NCBI GenBank assembly: GCA_015063695.1
Contig: SVTQ01000017.1
Span: forward strand, 1 to 37,259
DNA from: Oscillospiraceae bacterium
Lineage (GTDB): Bacteria > Bacillota > Clostridia > Oscillospirales > CAG-272
Direction: 5' to 3'
Length of the DNA: 37,259 nt
In this document: positions 22,950 through 30,301 of the stretch, piece after piece
How the letters are laid out: every line of letters starts with the position of its first letter
Numbering within the stretch: the stretch's first letter is position 1
Notes under the pieces: generated by a model
Told to the model about the DNA's origin: nothing
Databases searched by the model: none
Seen by the model: only the letters and a program-made list of their open reading frames with translations
Translations under genes and position numbers: made by a program

Positions 22950-23146
22950 AAAATGGTATGCAGGTATCTTTACTGTATTAATGCCCGTTCTGTTTGCTAC
23001 TTCCGTGCCCTCTGAAAGTATCTTCTTACAGAGAGTTATATATTCTTTATCCCACTGTGACATTACGGTTGTCTCCTTTTGGGTTGTTTTTTTATATATA
23101 ATAATCATAACACAGCGGGGCAAAGTCAACATTTGGGAGTTTTTAT
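22923..23146 (-). pseudogene. Duplicate of the thyA promoter and first 47 codons
   Basis: Near-identical to 20041-20266: the reading frame starts at 23063 with MSQWDKEYITLCKK and is cut after residue 47, then continues through antisense peptidase-gene sequence to 22659 (134 residues in all). The promoter copy has lost 3 bp between the boxes (14-bp spacer) and is probably inactive. The join with the truncated peptidase gene lies within GGGGAA (22923-22928), present in both parents. Confidence 0.9.
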
Positions 23147-23158
23147 ATATTGTTCTTA

Positions 23159-23188
23159 TTGACTTTGTGAAAAACATTATGGTATAAT
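23159..23188 (+). promoter_or_regulatory. Promoter of the LRR-dockerin gene
   Basis: TTGACT (23159-23164), 18-bp spacer, TATAAT (23183-23188), about 80 nt before the start codon. Confidence 0.75.
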
Positions 23189-23268
23189 ATTCATAGAGAG
23201 TTAGATATCTGTTAACAGTTTAATAATTTTTAAGATTGAACTATTTGATTTTGGAGGACTTTTTAACT

Positions 23269-26199
23269 ATGAGAAGATTTTTGAGTATTATTCTTGCTTT
23301 GCTGATGGTTATCGGGATGGTTCCCGTAGCTGTTTCGGCAGAGGCGGGAGTTACCGACGACGGATTTTCTTACACTTCTAACGGCACTAACGTTTACATT
23401 ACGGGCTACGAAGGTAAGGAGACGGAGCTTGTTTTTCCTTCCGAGATTGGCGGCGTTCCCGTTGTGTACATAAGTCAGAAGGCCTTTTACGGCAACACTG
23501 ATATTACGAAGGTAATTCTTCCCGAAGGTGTAAAAAATATTATGGCAACTGCGTTTTACGGTTGCAGTTCTATTGCGGAGATGCATCTTCCCGAGAGTAT
23601 TAGTATCGTCGGAAACGAAGCTTTCAGAGGATGTACAGGGCTTAAGAGGGTTTATTACGCGGGAAGCGAGGAACAATGGAACAAGGTTATAATCGCTGAC
23701 GGTAATGATCATCTTCTTCAGGCAACCATTGATTTTGCAGGCGGAGAATTGCCGGATTATGAGCCTGTTCCCGAGGGGCTTGGCTACTGGGTCGGAGAAG
23801 ACGGCGTAACTATACAGTCTTACAGAGGTACGGCAAATGAGCTTGTTATTCCTTCAACCATTGAAGGAAAGCCCGTTGTTGAGATCCAAGGATATGCTTT
23901 CAGAGAGTGTAACTCTTTAACTTCGGTAACCGTTCCCGAAACGGTGAAGCTTATTGGTACCTCTGCTTTCCATGACTGCGAAAACATTATTTACGTCCAT
24001 CTTTCCGAGGGTCTTGAAACTATTGAATTATATGCTTTTTCGGGATGCCGCAGTCTTGTTTCGATCGATATCCCTTCCACGGTTACAAAGCTTGGCGCTA
24101 TCGCTTTTGGCGGCTGTGAGAGCCTTACCCGTGTGAATATAAAGGGAAGCATCAAAAAGCTTGAAGGCGCGACCTTTGAAAACTGCGTAAGCCTTACCGA
24201 TATTACTCTTCCCGAAGGGCTTGAGGAGATAGCCAATGATTTTACCGGCTGTGCATCTCTTGGCAGCATTACTCTCCCCGACAGTCTTAAGGCGATCGGT
24301 TATAGTGTATTTTCAGGATGCACGTCTCTTTCGAGCATCAATATTCCCGAGGGTATTACAAAAATTCCCGATGGCGCCTTTATGGGTTGTTCTTCTCTTC
24401 AGTACATAGAGCTTCCTTCGGGCGTTACTCAGTTCGGATATGATTGCTTTGCAGGCTCGGGTCTTGCCTCGATCACGCTCCCTCTCGGTACGACGGTCGT
24501 TCCTCAAAGGATGTTCAAAGACTGCGAAAGCCTCGCCTTTGTATCTCTTCCGGACAGTATAACAACGATCGAGAGCTGGGCTTTTGAAAACTGTACCTCT
24601 CTTGCTTCAATAAAGCTTCCCGTTCGTGTAAAGAGCATCGACAGCAATGCTTTCAACGGCTCGGGGCTTAGTTCCATAAGCTATTACAACACCTTGGGTT
24701 GTTTTTTGCCCGATGACTATGAATGTCAATATTTTAATAGCATAACCTACTACGGAAGCAGGGAGGACTGGATCGACAGCGAAGACCTTCTCGCTTCCCG
24801 CGGCATAAGCCTCAACTGCACGGGTAGTTATAACTATGTTGAGAGAGAGTTCCCCGAAGGGCTTGAATTCAGAGTGGAAAACAGAGAGGTCGTACTTACG
24901 GGTTATAGTGGGGATAAGACATCGATCGTTATTCCCGATACGATCTACGGCTTCCCCGTAACGGTCGTGGAGGGGTTAGGAGGATACAGATCTCAGCTCA
25001 CGAGCATCACTCTCCCCGACTCTGTAAGGGAGATCGGAGACAGTGCTTTGCTTCTCACAAATCTTGAGTACGTAAATATTCCTTCAAGCCTTAAACGTAT
25101 AGGAGACGAGGCTTTCCGTGACACTGATATTAAGAGCCTTATTCTTCCCGAGGGGCTTGAAGCTATCGGGGCTGCCGCATTTAACGGCATGTCTTATCTT
25201 GAAGAGCTTAGTATTCCTTCGACTGCGACTGAGATAGGCGGCGGCATTACCACGGGATGTGCGAGCCTTACGAGCATTACTGTTGCAGAGGGCAACTCCC
25301 GTTACCACAGCAGCGGAAACTGCGTAATTGAAACTGCAGAGCAGACTGTTATTGCGGGATGCGCGGTATCCTCTATCCCCGCAGACGGCAGTGTTCGCAC
25401 TATTGCAGACAACGCCTTCTATTGCGTTGGCACTATTGACGAGCTGTATATTCCCATTTCCGTTTCCACCATCTGGTCTCGGGCGTTTTGGGATACTCCG
25501 GTAACCAAGGTCATATATCAGGGAAGCGAAGCGCAGTGGGCGGCTCTGAACTACACAAACGTTGGCGGACTTGCCGGTGCCAAGGTCGTTTTCATGAACG
25601 AAACTGTCGAAGCAGATCCTCTCGATAATCTTTCCTATACGATTGAAAACGGCGAGGTCACTATTACGGGATATTCGGGTATTATCTCGGATTACGTTAT
25701 CCCTTCAGAAATCGAGGGCTGTCCCGTAACCGTTATCGGATCAAGAGCTTTCCAGAACAACACCCTTCTGACAAGCATTGTTATTCCCGAGGGTGTAACG
25801 ACTATTGAGACCTATGCTTTCTCAGGATGCGCTTCTCTTACAAAGATCAGACTTCCCGAAACGCTGACTGCCGTAAAGTCAAGAGCCTTCGGAAACGCAG
25901 GTCTTGTAACCGTTGAATATGCGGGTACTGAGGATGAATGGGGCGATGTCGGCATCGCAAGCGGAAACAATCCTCTCAAAAATGCAGAGTTTGTCTTTAA
26001 TGCTCAGCCTGAGGCGGATATCCTTTCCGGTGACGTCAACGGTGACGGTGAAATAGATGCGAAGGATATGCTTCTTCTGAAAAAGTATATTGCTGAAGTA
26101 ACAGATAATATTAACGTGGATAATTCCGATATGAACGGTGACGACGAAATTAACGCAAAAGATATGATGCTTCTTAAGAAATATATTAAAGGCTTATGA
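23269..26199 (+). CDS. Secreted BspA-type leucine-rich-repeat protein with C-terminal dockerin
   Basis: Secreted protein of 976 residues. RRFLSIILALLMVIGMVPVA is a signal peptide. Four repeat blocks each open with a short beta module of the form YTIENGEVTITGYSG...VIPSEIEGCPVTVIG (near residues 20, 175, 525 and 785) and continue with BspA/LRR_5 repeats of the type AFSGCASLTKIRLPETL. The last 60 residues form a type I dockerin with two calcium loops, DVNGDGEIDAKDMLLLKKYI and DMNGDDEINAKDMMLLKKYI. BspA repeats serve adhesion in other gut bacteria; a dockerin normally docks to a cohesin on a scaffoldin, so this protein may join a surface complex. ATG 23269 has GGAGG 11 nt upstream. Gene is free-standing with its own promoter and terminator. 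Confidence 0.92.
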   Translation: MRRFLSIILALLMVIGMVPVAVSAEAGVTDDGFSYTSNGTNVYITGYEGKETELVFPSEIGGVPVVYISQKAFYGNTDITKVILPEGVKNIMATAFYGCSSIAEMHLPESISIVGNEAFRGCTGLKRVYYAGSEEQWNKVIIADGNDHLLQATIDFAGGELPDYEPVPEGLGYWVGEDGVTIQSYRGTANELVIPSTIEGKPVVEIQGYAFRECNSLTSVTVPETVKLIGTSAFHDCENIIYVHLSEGLETIELYAFSGCRSLVSIDIPSTVTKLGAIAFGGCESLTRVNIKGSIKKLEGATFENCVSLTDITLPEGLEEIANDFTGCASLGSITLPDSLKAIGYSVFSGCTSLSSINIPEGITKIPDGAFMGCSSLQYIELPSGVTQFGYDCFAGSGLASITLPLGTTVVPQRMFKDCESLAFVSLPDSITTIESWAFENCTSLASIKLPVRVKSIDSNAFNGSGLSSISYYNTLGCFLPDDYECQYFNSITYYGSREDWIDSEDLLASRGISLNCTGSYNYVEREFPEGLEFRVENREVVLTGYSGDKTSIVIPDTIYGFPVTVVEGLGGYRSQLTSITLPDSVREIGDSALLLTNLEYVNIPSSLKRIGDEAFRDTDIKSLILPEGLEAIGAAAFNGMSYLEELSIPSTATEIGGGITTGCASLTSITVAEGNSRYHSSGNCVIETAEQTVIAGCAVSSIPADGSVRTIADNAFYCVGTIDELYIPISVSTIWSRAFWDTPVTKVIYQGSEAQWAALNYTNVGGLAGAKVVFMNETVEADPLDNLSYTIENGEVTITGYSGIISDYVIPSEIEGCPVTVIGSRAFQNNTLLTSIVIPEGVTTIETYAFSGCASLTKIRLPETLTAVKSRAFGNAGLVTVEYAGTEDEWGDVGIASGNNPLKNAEFVFNAQPEADILSGDVNGDGEIDAKDMLLLKKYIAEVTDNINVDNSDMNGDDEINAKDMMLLKKYIKGL

Positions 26200-26212
26200 T
26201 CTTAATATGCTT

Positions 26213-26246
26213 TCCCCTGCGGTGAATAACCGCGGGGGATTTTTTC
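26213..26246 (+). terminator. Terminator of the LRR-dockerin gene
   Basis: TCCCCTGCGGT-gaata-ACCGCGGGGGA followed by TTTTTTCTTTTTT; one T-G pair in the stem. Confidence 0.85.
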
Positions 26247-26372
26247 TTTTTTGATTAAATGATAATTTTTACGGATATAATCTCTCTGAGGTATCTTGGA
26301 TATTATCAAATTCTGTATATTGTTCCGACTTTCGGAAAAAATATAGTAAAAGATATCTTAGGAGGATATTTT

Positions 26373-27185
26373 ATGGAAATGAAAAAGAAAAAAGACCAGA
26401 ATCAGAGCATTTATGTAACTCTCATCGTCATTCTTGTGGCTCTTGCCGTTGCGGTGGGAATTACATCAGTGGTAGGAAGGAAGATAGGTGAGCCCGAAGC
26501 GCACGAAGTGCTTCAGTCGGGTGATGAGGAGGAAAAGGTTGATGCGTCTCTTGACGGTGCGACGGAGGATACGGGCGGCGCTCCTGTATTTGAAGACAAG
26601 ACGGAAGCTGAAAAGAATGGTTCGGAAGCTGAAAAGAATGACACTGAAGATGCTGTGAACACCGAAAAGCCCGAGGACACGGAAAAGACGGAGCGTGCAG
26701 AGAGCACTCAGGATGCGGCGGCCGAGCAGGGGGAAGCGGAAGATGTTCTTCCCGAGTTTGCAAGTCCCGTGAGCGGTTATCTTATTAACGGTCACAGCGA
26801 TACGGTTCCCGTTTTCTCCGTGACTATGAACGATTACCGCACTCACATAGGAGTTGATATTTTTGCCGAGCCCGGTGAGGCGGTGCGCGCTGCGGCTGAC
26901 GGTGTTATCGGCGCTATATGGGAGGACCCCATGATGGGTACTTGTATGACCGTCGTTCATTCGGGCGGTGCGGTGAGCACTTACAAGGGCATATATTCCA
27001 CCATTCCCGACGGCATCGTTCAGGGCGTGGCGGTGACTAAGGGACAGCCCATTGCCGCCGTTGGTGACACAGCTCTCGCCGAGGTCGAGGAGGAGAGCCA
27101 CGTTCACTACGAGCTTGCCATTGACGGTGTCAACGTTGATCCCTGCCTGTATATGGAATTTAATGAGGAAGTTTACGAGAACTGA
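26373..27185 (+). CDS. Membrane-anchored M23 (LytM) peptidase, SpoIIQ-like
   Basis: Predicted peptidoglycan endopeptidase or engulfment protein of 270 residues. Basic start (EMKKKKDQNQ), one membrane helix (about 14-34), an acidic Glu/Thr/Ala linker to about 130, then an M23 domain. Zinc ligands appear intact: H158 and D162 in THIGVDI, and the H243-x-H245 motif in HVHYEL. The wording of the domain (TMNDYRTHIGVDI, AADGVIGAIWEDPMMG) resembles clostridial SpoIIQ, the forespore partner of SpoIIIAH in engulfment, and spo0A lies just downstream; the SpoIIQ assignment is inference. ATG 26373 has AGGAGG upstream. Its 5' 121 codons are duplicated at 22566. Confidence 0.85.
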   Translation: MEMKKKKDQNQSIYVTLIVILVALAVAVGITSVVGRKIGEPEAHEVLQSGDEEEKVDASLDGATEDTGGAPVFEDKTEAEKNGSEAEKNDTEDAVNTEKPEDTEKTERAESTQDAAAEQGEAEDVLPEFASPVSGYLINGHSDTVPVFSVTMNDYRTHIGVDIFAEPGEAVRAAADGVIGAIWEDPMMGTCMTVVHSGGAVSTYKGIYSTIPDGIVQGVAVTKGQPIAAVGDTALAEVEEESHVHYELAIDGVNVDPCLYMEFNEEVYEN

Positions 27186-27189
27186 GAAG

Positions 27190-27223
27190 GAAAGGCTTTT
27201 GCGTGATGCAAAAGCCTTTCTTT
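27190..27223 (+). terminator. Terminator of the M23 peptidase gene
   Basis: Perfect 13-bp stem GAAAGGCTTTTGC / GCAAAAGCCTTTC with a 5-nt loop and TTTC after it. Confidence 0.85.
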
Positions 27224-27226
27224 CAA

Positions 27227-27391
27227 TTAAATCCACCTTGCGGTGGATGAAATCGCTTCGCGATGAAATCCTCACTGCGTTCGGATGAAATCGCTGTGGC
27301 GGTGTTAGGTGGATTTGACTTCATCTGAGGCGAAGCCGAAGACTTCATCTGCGAAGCAGACTTCATCCTTGCTTTGGCAAGGACATCATTT
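27227..27391. repeat. Hairpin array I (GATGAAATC / GACTTCATC spacers)
   Basis: Left half: ATCCACCttgcGGTGGAT, GAAAT, CGCttcGCG, GATGAAATC, a CTCACTGCG unit, GATGAAATCGC. Right half, with the spacer reversed: GACTTCATC, GAGGCGAAGCC, GACTTCATC, TGCgaaGCA, GACTTCATC, CTTGCtttGGCAAG, GACATCATT. The outer AAATCCACC (27229) and GGTGGATTT (27308) also pair. The array thus flips direction in its middle. Confidence 0.8.
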
Positions 27392-27468
27392 TTTCGAATT
27401 CGTATTTTTTTGCATATTTTGTAGGAACAGTGTATTTTTTAGCAACAAAATGAATATTTTGTGTTTGC

Positions 27469-27488
27469 ATTGGTAAATATTGGTAAAA
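27469..27488. promoter_or_regulatory. Ten-bp-phased direct repeat upstream of spo0A
   Basis: ATTGGTAAAT followed at once by ATTGGTAAAA. A second pair of the same form lies at 27556-27575. A role as paired binding sites is inference. Confidence 0.45.
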
Positions 27489-27538
27489 CATACAACGGGG
27501 AGGGCGGTTTTTTGTGCAGTATTTTATCGTGTTTTCAC

Positions 27539-27575
27539 TTGAAATAGATGCCAAAATATGGTAATATATGGTAAC
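27539..27575 (+). promoter_or_regulatory. Likely spo0A promoter overlapped by a second phased repeat
   Basis: TTGAAA (27539-27544), 17-bp spacer, TAATAT (27562-27567). The -10 box lies inside ATATGGTAAT/ATATGGTAAC (27556-27575), a direct repeat with period 10. A regulator bound there would meet RNA polymerase. Confidence 0.5.
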
Positions 27576-27620
27576 AGAAAAACCAATTTATGGAAATTAC
27601 AAGCTATTAAGGAGAACATA

Positions 27621-28394
27621 ATGAACAAGCAGACAAAAATACTTATTGCCGATGAAAACAGCGAAACAAGGCGCCTTGCCAAAGATGCTCTGATGCGTTA
27701 CGGTTACAGATACGTTGACGAGTGCTCCAACGGCGAGGACGCCCTTTCCATGATAACGAGAAATAAATATGACGTTGTAATTGCTGACGTGTGGCTTTCG
27801 CGTATTGACGGTATCGGGCTTATTCGTCAAACGGCGACTGTGAATTTTGCCCCTGAGATGGCTCCTGCCTTTATTATCACGTCCCTTGTGGTAAATCAGA
27901 ACATTTTCGTTGAGGCGACGAAGGCGGGCGCTGCCATGTGTCTCCCGAGGCCCATTGATTACGAGTGTCTCGGTGACCACGTCAAGGCGACCTACGAGAG
28001 CAGGCAGAACGGAAGCCTCGGCGGCGAGACTTTATCAGGTCCCGACATGGAGACACAGGTCACAAAGATCATTCATCAGATAGGTGTTCCCGCTCACATA
28101 AAGGGTTATCAGTATCTCAGAAGCGCAATCCTTATGACCATTCAGGACAACGACATTATAAATTCCGTGACAAAGGTTCTTTATCCTTCCGTTGCCAAGA
28201 AGTATTCCACAACGACCTCACGCGTTGAGAGAGCTATCCGTCACGCCATTGAGGTTGCCTGGGACCGCGGTGACATTGACACTCTCAATTCCTACTTTGG
28301 ATACACTGTTCAGAACTCAAGAGGTAAGCCCACCAACAGCGAGTTTATCGCTATGATCGCGGACAATCTGAGGTTGAAATATAAGATCAGATAA
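27621..28394 (+). CDS. spo0A: Sporulation response regulator Spo0A
   Basis: Master regulator of sporulation entry, 257 residues. The receiver domain (1-120) has phosphate acceptor D56 in VVIADVW, the acidic ADEN pocket near 10 and the switch TS in FIITSLV; the usual receiver lysine is arginine (R110, in CLPRPID). The C-terminal DNA-binding domain is highly conserved: [30 protein letters not shown], the recognition segment [18 protein letters not shown] and FGYTV...[13 protein letters not shown]. The chosen start has AAGGAG 6 nt upstream. The neighbouring SpoIIQ-like gene and small genes downstream fit a sporulation region. Confidence 0.97.
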   Translation: MNKQTKILIADENSETRRLAKDALMRYGYRYVDECSNGEDALSMITRNKYDVVIADVWLSRIDGIGLIRQTATVNFAPEMAPAFIITSLVVNQNIFVEATKAGAAMCLPRPIDYECLGDHVKATYESRQNGSLGGETLSGPDMETQVTKIIHQIGVPAHIKGYQYLRSAILMTIQDNDIINSVTKVLYPSVAKKYSTTTSRVERAIRHAIEVAWDRGDIDTLNSYFGYTVQNSRGKPTNSEFIAMIADNLRLKYKIR

Positions 28395-28530
28395 GCAACG
28401 GGAGGAACTTTTTAGAAAAAGTTCCCCCCGTCCCCCCCTCAAAAACTTTTGAACGGGGCGGGGAGAGCATTTTCACTACTCGTGATTGCGTTTACTATAA
28501 TTTTAAAGTTTTAATAATACAAGTTGTTGA
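28395..28530. repeat. Palindrome 3' of spo0A
   Basis: GGAACTTTTT-ag-AAAAAGTTCC (28404-28425) close to the stop, within GGGAGG...CCCCCC. Probably ends the transcript. The adjoining AAAACTTTTGAACGGGG sequence recurs in part at 16873 and 37078. Confidence 0.6.
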
Positions 28531-28785
28531 TGATAAGGATCTAAAGCTTCTTTTCGCAAATTTTGCCCATCAGGAACTTTGTTCCGTGAACAAAGTTCAG
28601 TTATGATCGCCCTTGGCGAGTTTTGAGTTATGATACGCTTCGCGTAGTTATGATGCCCTACGGGCAGTTTGTGGTTACATCTGCGATCATATCATAACGT
28701 TTGCCGAAGGCAAATTCATAACTCATAACTGATAACTATTAATGATAAGGATCTAAAGCTTCTTTTCGCAAATTTTGCCCATCAG
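28531..28785. repeat. Hairpin array H (GTTATGA spacers) between 43-bp direct repeats
   Basis: Identical 43-bp sequences at 28531-28573 and 28743-28785 (starting TGATAAGGATCTAAAGC) enclose a 169-bp array: GAACTTTGttccgtGAACAAAGTTC, GTTATGAT, CGCCcttGGCG, GTTATGAT, ACGCttcGCGT, GTTATGAT, GCCCtacGGGC, then an inverted stretch with ATCATAAC, GTTTGCCgaaGGCAAA and ATAACTCATAACT. No gene is present from 28395 to 28933. Confidence 0.85.
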
Positions 28786-28933
28786 ATTCCTTTCCATAAA
28801 AAGACAGAGGGGAGACGTTGCCTTTTTGGGGTGCGTTTTCCCTCTGTCGATCTTTATAGAGTAAACATAATTCGATGGTGAGCATATAATGATTTTAGGT
28901 ACAAAAAGGGAAGTACCTTCAAAGGAGGTAATT

Positions 28934-29152
28934 ATGAAGATAGATAAACGAACCATAGATAATATTTGCAGAATGAGCGACGATAAATTATGGGGGGCGG
29001 TGCGCCTTTTTGCGTCCTCGTCGGGTGTGAATTTATCGCCCCGTTGTCCCTCTCCGGGTGAGATGCAGAAGCTGAGGCGCACTCTTTCCTCGCTTACCGA
29101 CAGCGATATTTCCCGTGCGACTGAGATACTTAAGACCTACAAGGGGAAATGA
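28934..29152 (+). CDS. Small conserved-looking protein of unknown function
   Basis: A 72-residue protein, MKIDKRTIDNICRMSDDKLW at the start and ISRATEILKTYKGK at the end; no membrane helix or known motif. Mixed helical and charged, with a central RCPSPGEMQKLRRTL stretch. The ribosome site GGAGG lies 5 nt before ATG 28934, and an inverted repeat AGGTAC...GTACCT at 28897-28918 lies just before it. The stop is 1 nt from the next start, so the two are translationally coupled. The position after spo0A suggests a sporulation link, but this is inference. Confidence 0.75.
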   Translation: MKIDKRTIDNICRMSDDKLWGAVRLFASSSGVNLSPRCPSPGEMQKLRRTLSSLTDSDISRATEILKTYKGK

Positions 29153-29153
29153 C

Positions 29154-29540
29154 ATGGCAGAAGATTTAGGAAGCATGATTGAAAAGGCTATGGCTGACCC
29201 TCGCTTCGGTGAGATATTCGGGATGCTGAAAAGCAAGGCGGACAGCGGAGAGCTTGACGTTTCAAAGATGGGCGAGCTTCTCGGCGGCTCGGGCGGAGAA
29301 GCTGAAAAAGACACGTCTGAGAAAGGCGGCTCCGGGCCCGATATTTCGTCTCTTCTCGGCGGTTTGCCCGGCAAGGGGAAGAAGAGTGATTTTGCAAAGC
29401 ACGAGAGGCTTCTTCGCGCTCTGAAGCCTTATCTATCCGACAACAAGAAAAATGCCGTTGACACTGTGGTAAAGGCGGCGCATATCGGCGACATTTTGGA
29501 GACTTTTGGCGGTATGGTGCCCCCTGCGAATAAGGGGTGA
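29154..29540 (+). CDS. Small acidic/basic protein with LLRALKPYLS motif, unknown function
   Basis: A 128-residue soluble protein. The N-terminal half (AEDLGSMIEKAMADPRFGEIFGMLKSKA) is helical, a Gly/Ser/Glu-rich linker follows (about 40-75), and the C-terminus has HERLLRALKPYLSDNKKNAVDTVVKAAHIGDIL. The ALKPYLS...VD segment resembles C-terminal motifs seen in small clostridial proteins of unknown role. ATG 29154 follows AAGGGG and the stop of the preceding gene by 1 nt, so the pair forms a two-gene unit. A MITE-like repeat follows within 40 nt. Confidence 0.75.
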   Translation: MAEDLGSMIEKAMADPRFGEIFGMLKSKADSGELDVSKMGELLGGSGGEAEKDTSEKGGSGPDISSLLGGLPGKGKKSDFAKHERLLRALKPYLSDNKKNAVDTVVKAAHIGDILETFGGMVPPANKG

Positions 29541-29576
29541 GGTGCACGGACGACCAACGAAAGACTTCACCTTTTT

Positions 29577-29700
29577 TGTCATTCTGAGCGAGCAAGGCGA
29601 GTCGAAGAATCTTCGCACGTAAAGTATTCGGGGCGGTATTACAGCGTAAGACATTCATGCAAAGATCCTTCGATTCCGCTACGCTGCACTCAGGATGACA
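29577..29700. mobile_element. MITE-like element with long terminal inverted repeats
   Basis: The element begins TGTCATTCTGAGCGAGC and ends with the inverted GCACTCAGGATGACA; the imperfect terminal repeats span about 37 bp. At 124 bp it is too short for a transposase, so it would have to be mobilised in trans. The TGTCATTCTGAGCG...CGAAGAATC form is a known widespread repeat type in bacteria (recognised from memory, not searched). Confidence 0.7.
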
Positions 29701-29750
29701 GGGCGGTGAGGTGAGCGAAGAGAGATGATGTGCGCGAAAGACGGGCGTGG

Positions 29751-29777
29751 CGGGCGATTCGTGAATCGCCCCTACGG
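29751..29777. repeat. GTAGGGGCG-type palindrome (reverse)
   Basis: CGGGCGATTC-gt-GAATCGCCCC followed by TACGG, 45 nt before the next gene's start. Confidence 0.75.
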
Positions 29778-29821
29778 ATAGGGGGGTGTCCGCTTCGCGG
29801 CGAGATGAAAGGGGAGAAGGT

Positions 29822-30253
29822 ATGTATTCAAAGGCGTATTCCGACAGGCGGTATGCGGTGGGCTCAGAGAATGAAAATATTTCGGTGCCCCCGAGGTACG
29901 GCGGTGTGCGTTTCGTAAAGACGAAGCGCAGTGACGGCAGGGAGAGTGTTTTCGAGAGGAACGCTGTTCCCATGGCGAAAATAAATGCTGAGGAAATTCC
30001 CGAAGAAATTGAGGATGCGCCGGTATCGGCTGAAATCACGGATGCGTCGGAAGCAGAGGCTCCCGAAGCGGCGGTGCCTGCAGCGGAGACCGTGCCCGAA
30101 AGAAAAACAAGAAGCCCCTTTGCGGAGCTTCTGAAAAACGTGGGCGAGGATGATATCCTCATTATTGCGCTGATACTTATTATTGCCGCTGAAAAGGGGG
30201 AAGGCGGCAGGGAGATCATTCTTCTTCTGGCGCTGCTTCTTTGTTTCAGGTAA
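29822..30253 (+). CDS. Small protein with C-terminal membrane helices, unknown function
   Basis: A 143-residue protein: polar N-terminus (MYSKAYSDRRYAVGSENENI), a Pro/Glu/Ala-rich middle (about 55-100), then FAELLKNVGEDDILIIALILIIAAEKGEGGREIILLLALLLCF, two hydrophobic stretches around an acidic turn. DDILIIALILII...EIILLLALL is typical of small clostridial sporulation-associated membrane proteins, but no family name can be given with safety. GGGGAGAAGG lies just before ATG 29822. The 3' hairpin at 30261-30282 matches 18305-18326. Confidence 0.72.
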   Translation: MYSKAYSDRRYAVGSENENISVPPRYGGVRFVKTKRSDGRESVFERNAVPMAKINAEEIPEEIEDAPVSAEITDASEAEAPEAAVPAAETVPERKTRSPFAELLKNVGEDDILIIALILIIAAEKGEGGREIILLLALLLCFR

Positions 30254-30260
30254 TACGTTG

Positions 30261-30282
30261 CGGCGGGGGCTTGCTCCCGCCG
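30261..30282 (+). terminator. GC hairpin after the small membrane protein gene
   Basis: CGGCGGGGGC-tt-GCTCCCGCCG followed by TTTGC; nearly the same as the hairpin at 18305-18326. Confidence 0.55.
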
Positions 30283-30301
30283 TTTGCTGTGAATAGATTT
30301 A

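Noticed and set aside
22659..23063. A 134-residue functional gene starting as thymidylate synthase
   Set aside because: It is the fusion of the duplicated thyA start with antisense peptidase-gene sequence; all catalytic residues are absent and its promoter spacing is broken.
29577..29700. Complete insertion sequence
   Set aside because: Terminal inverted repeats are present but there is no room for a transposase.
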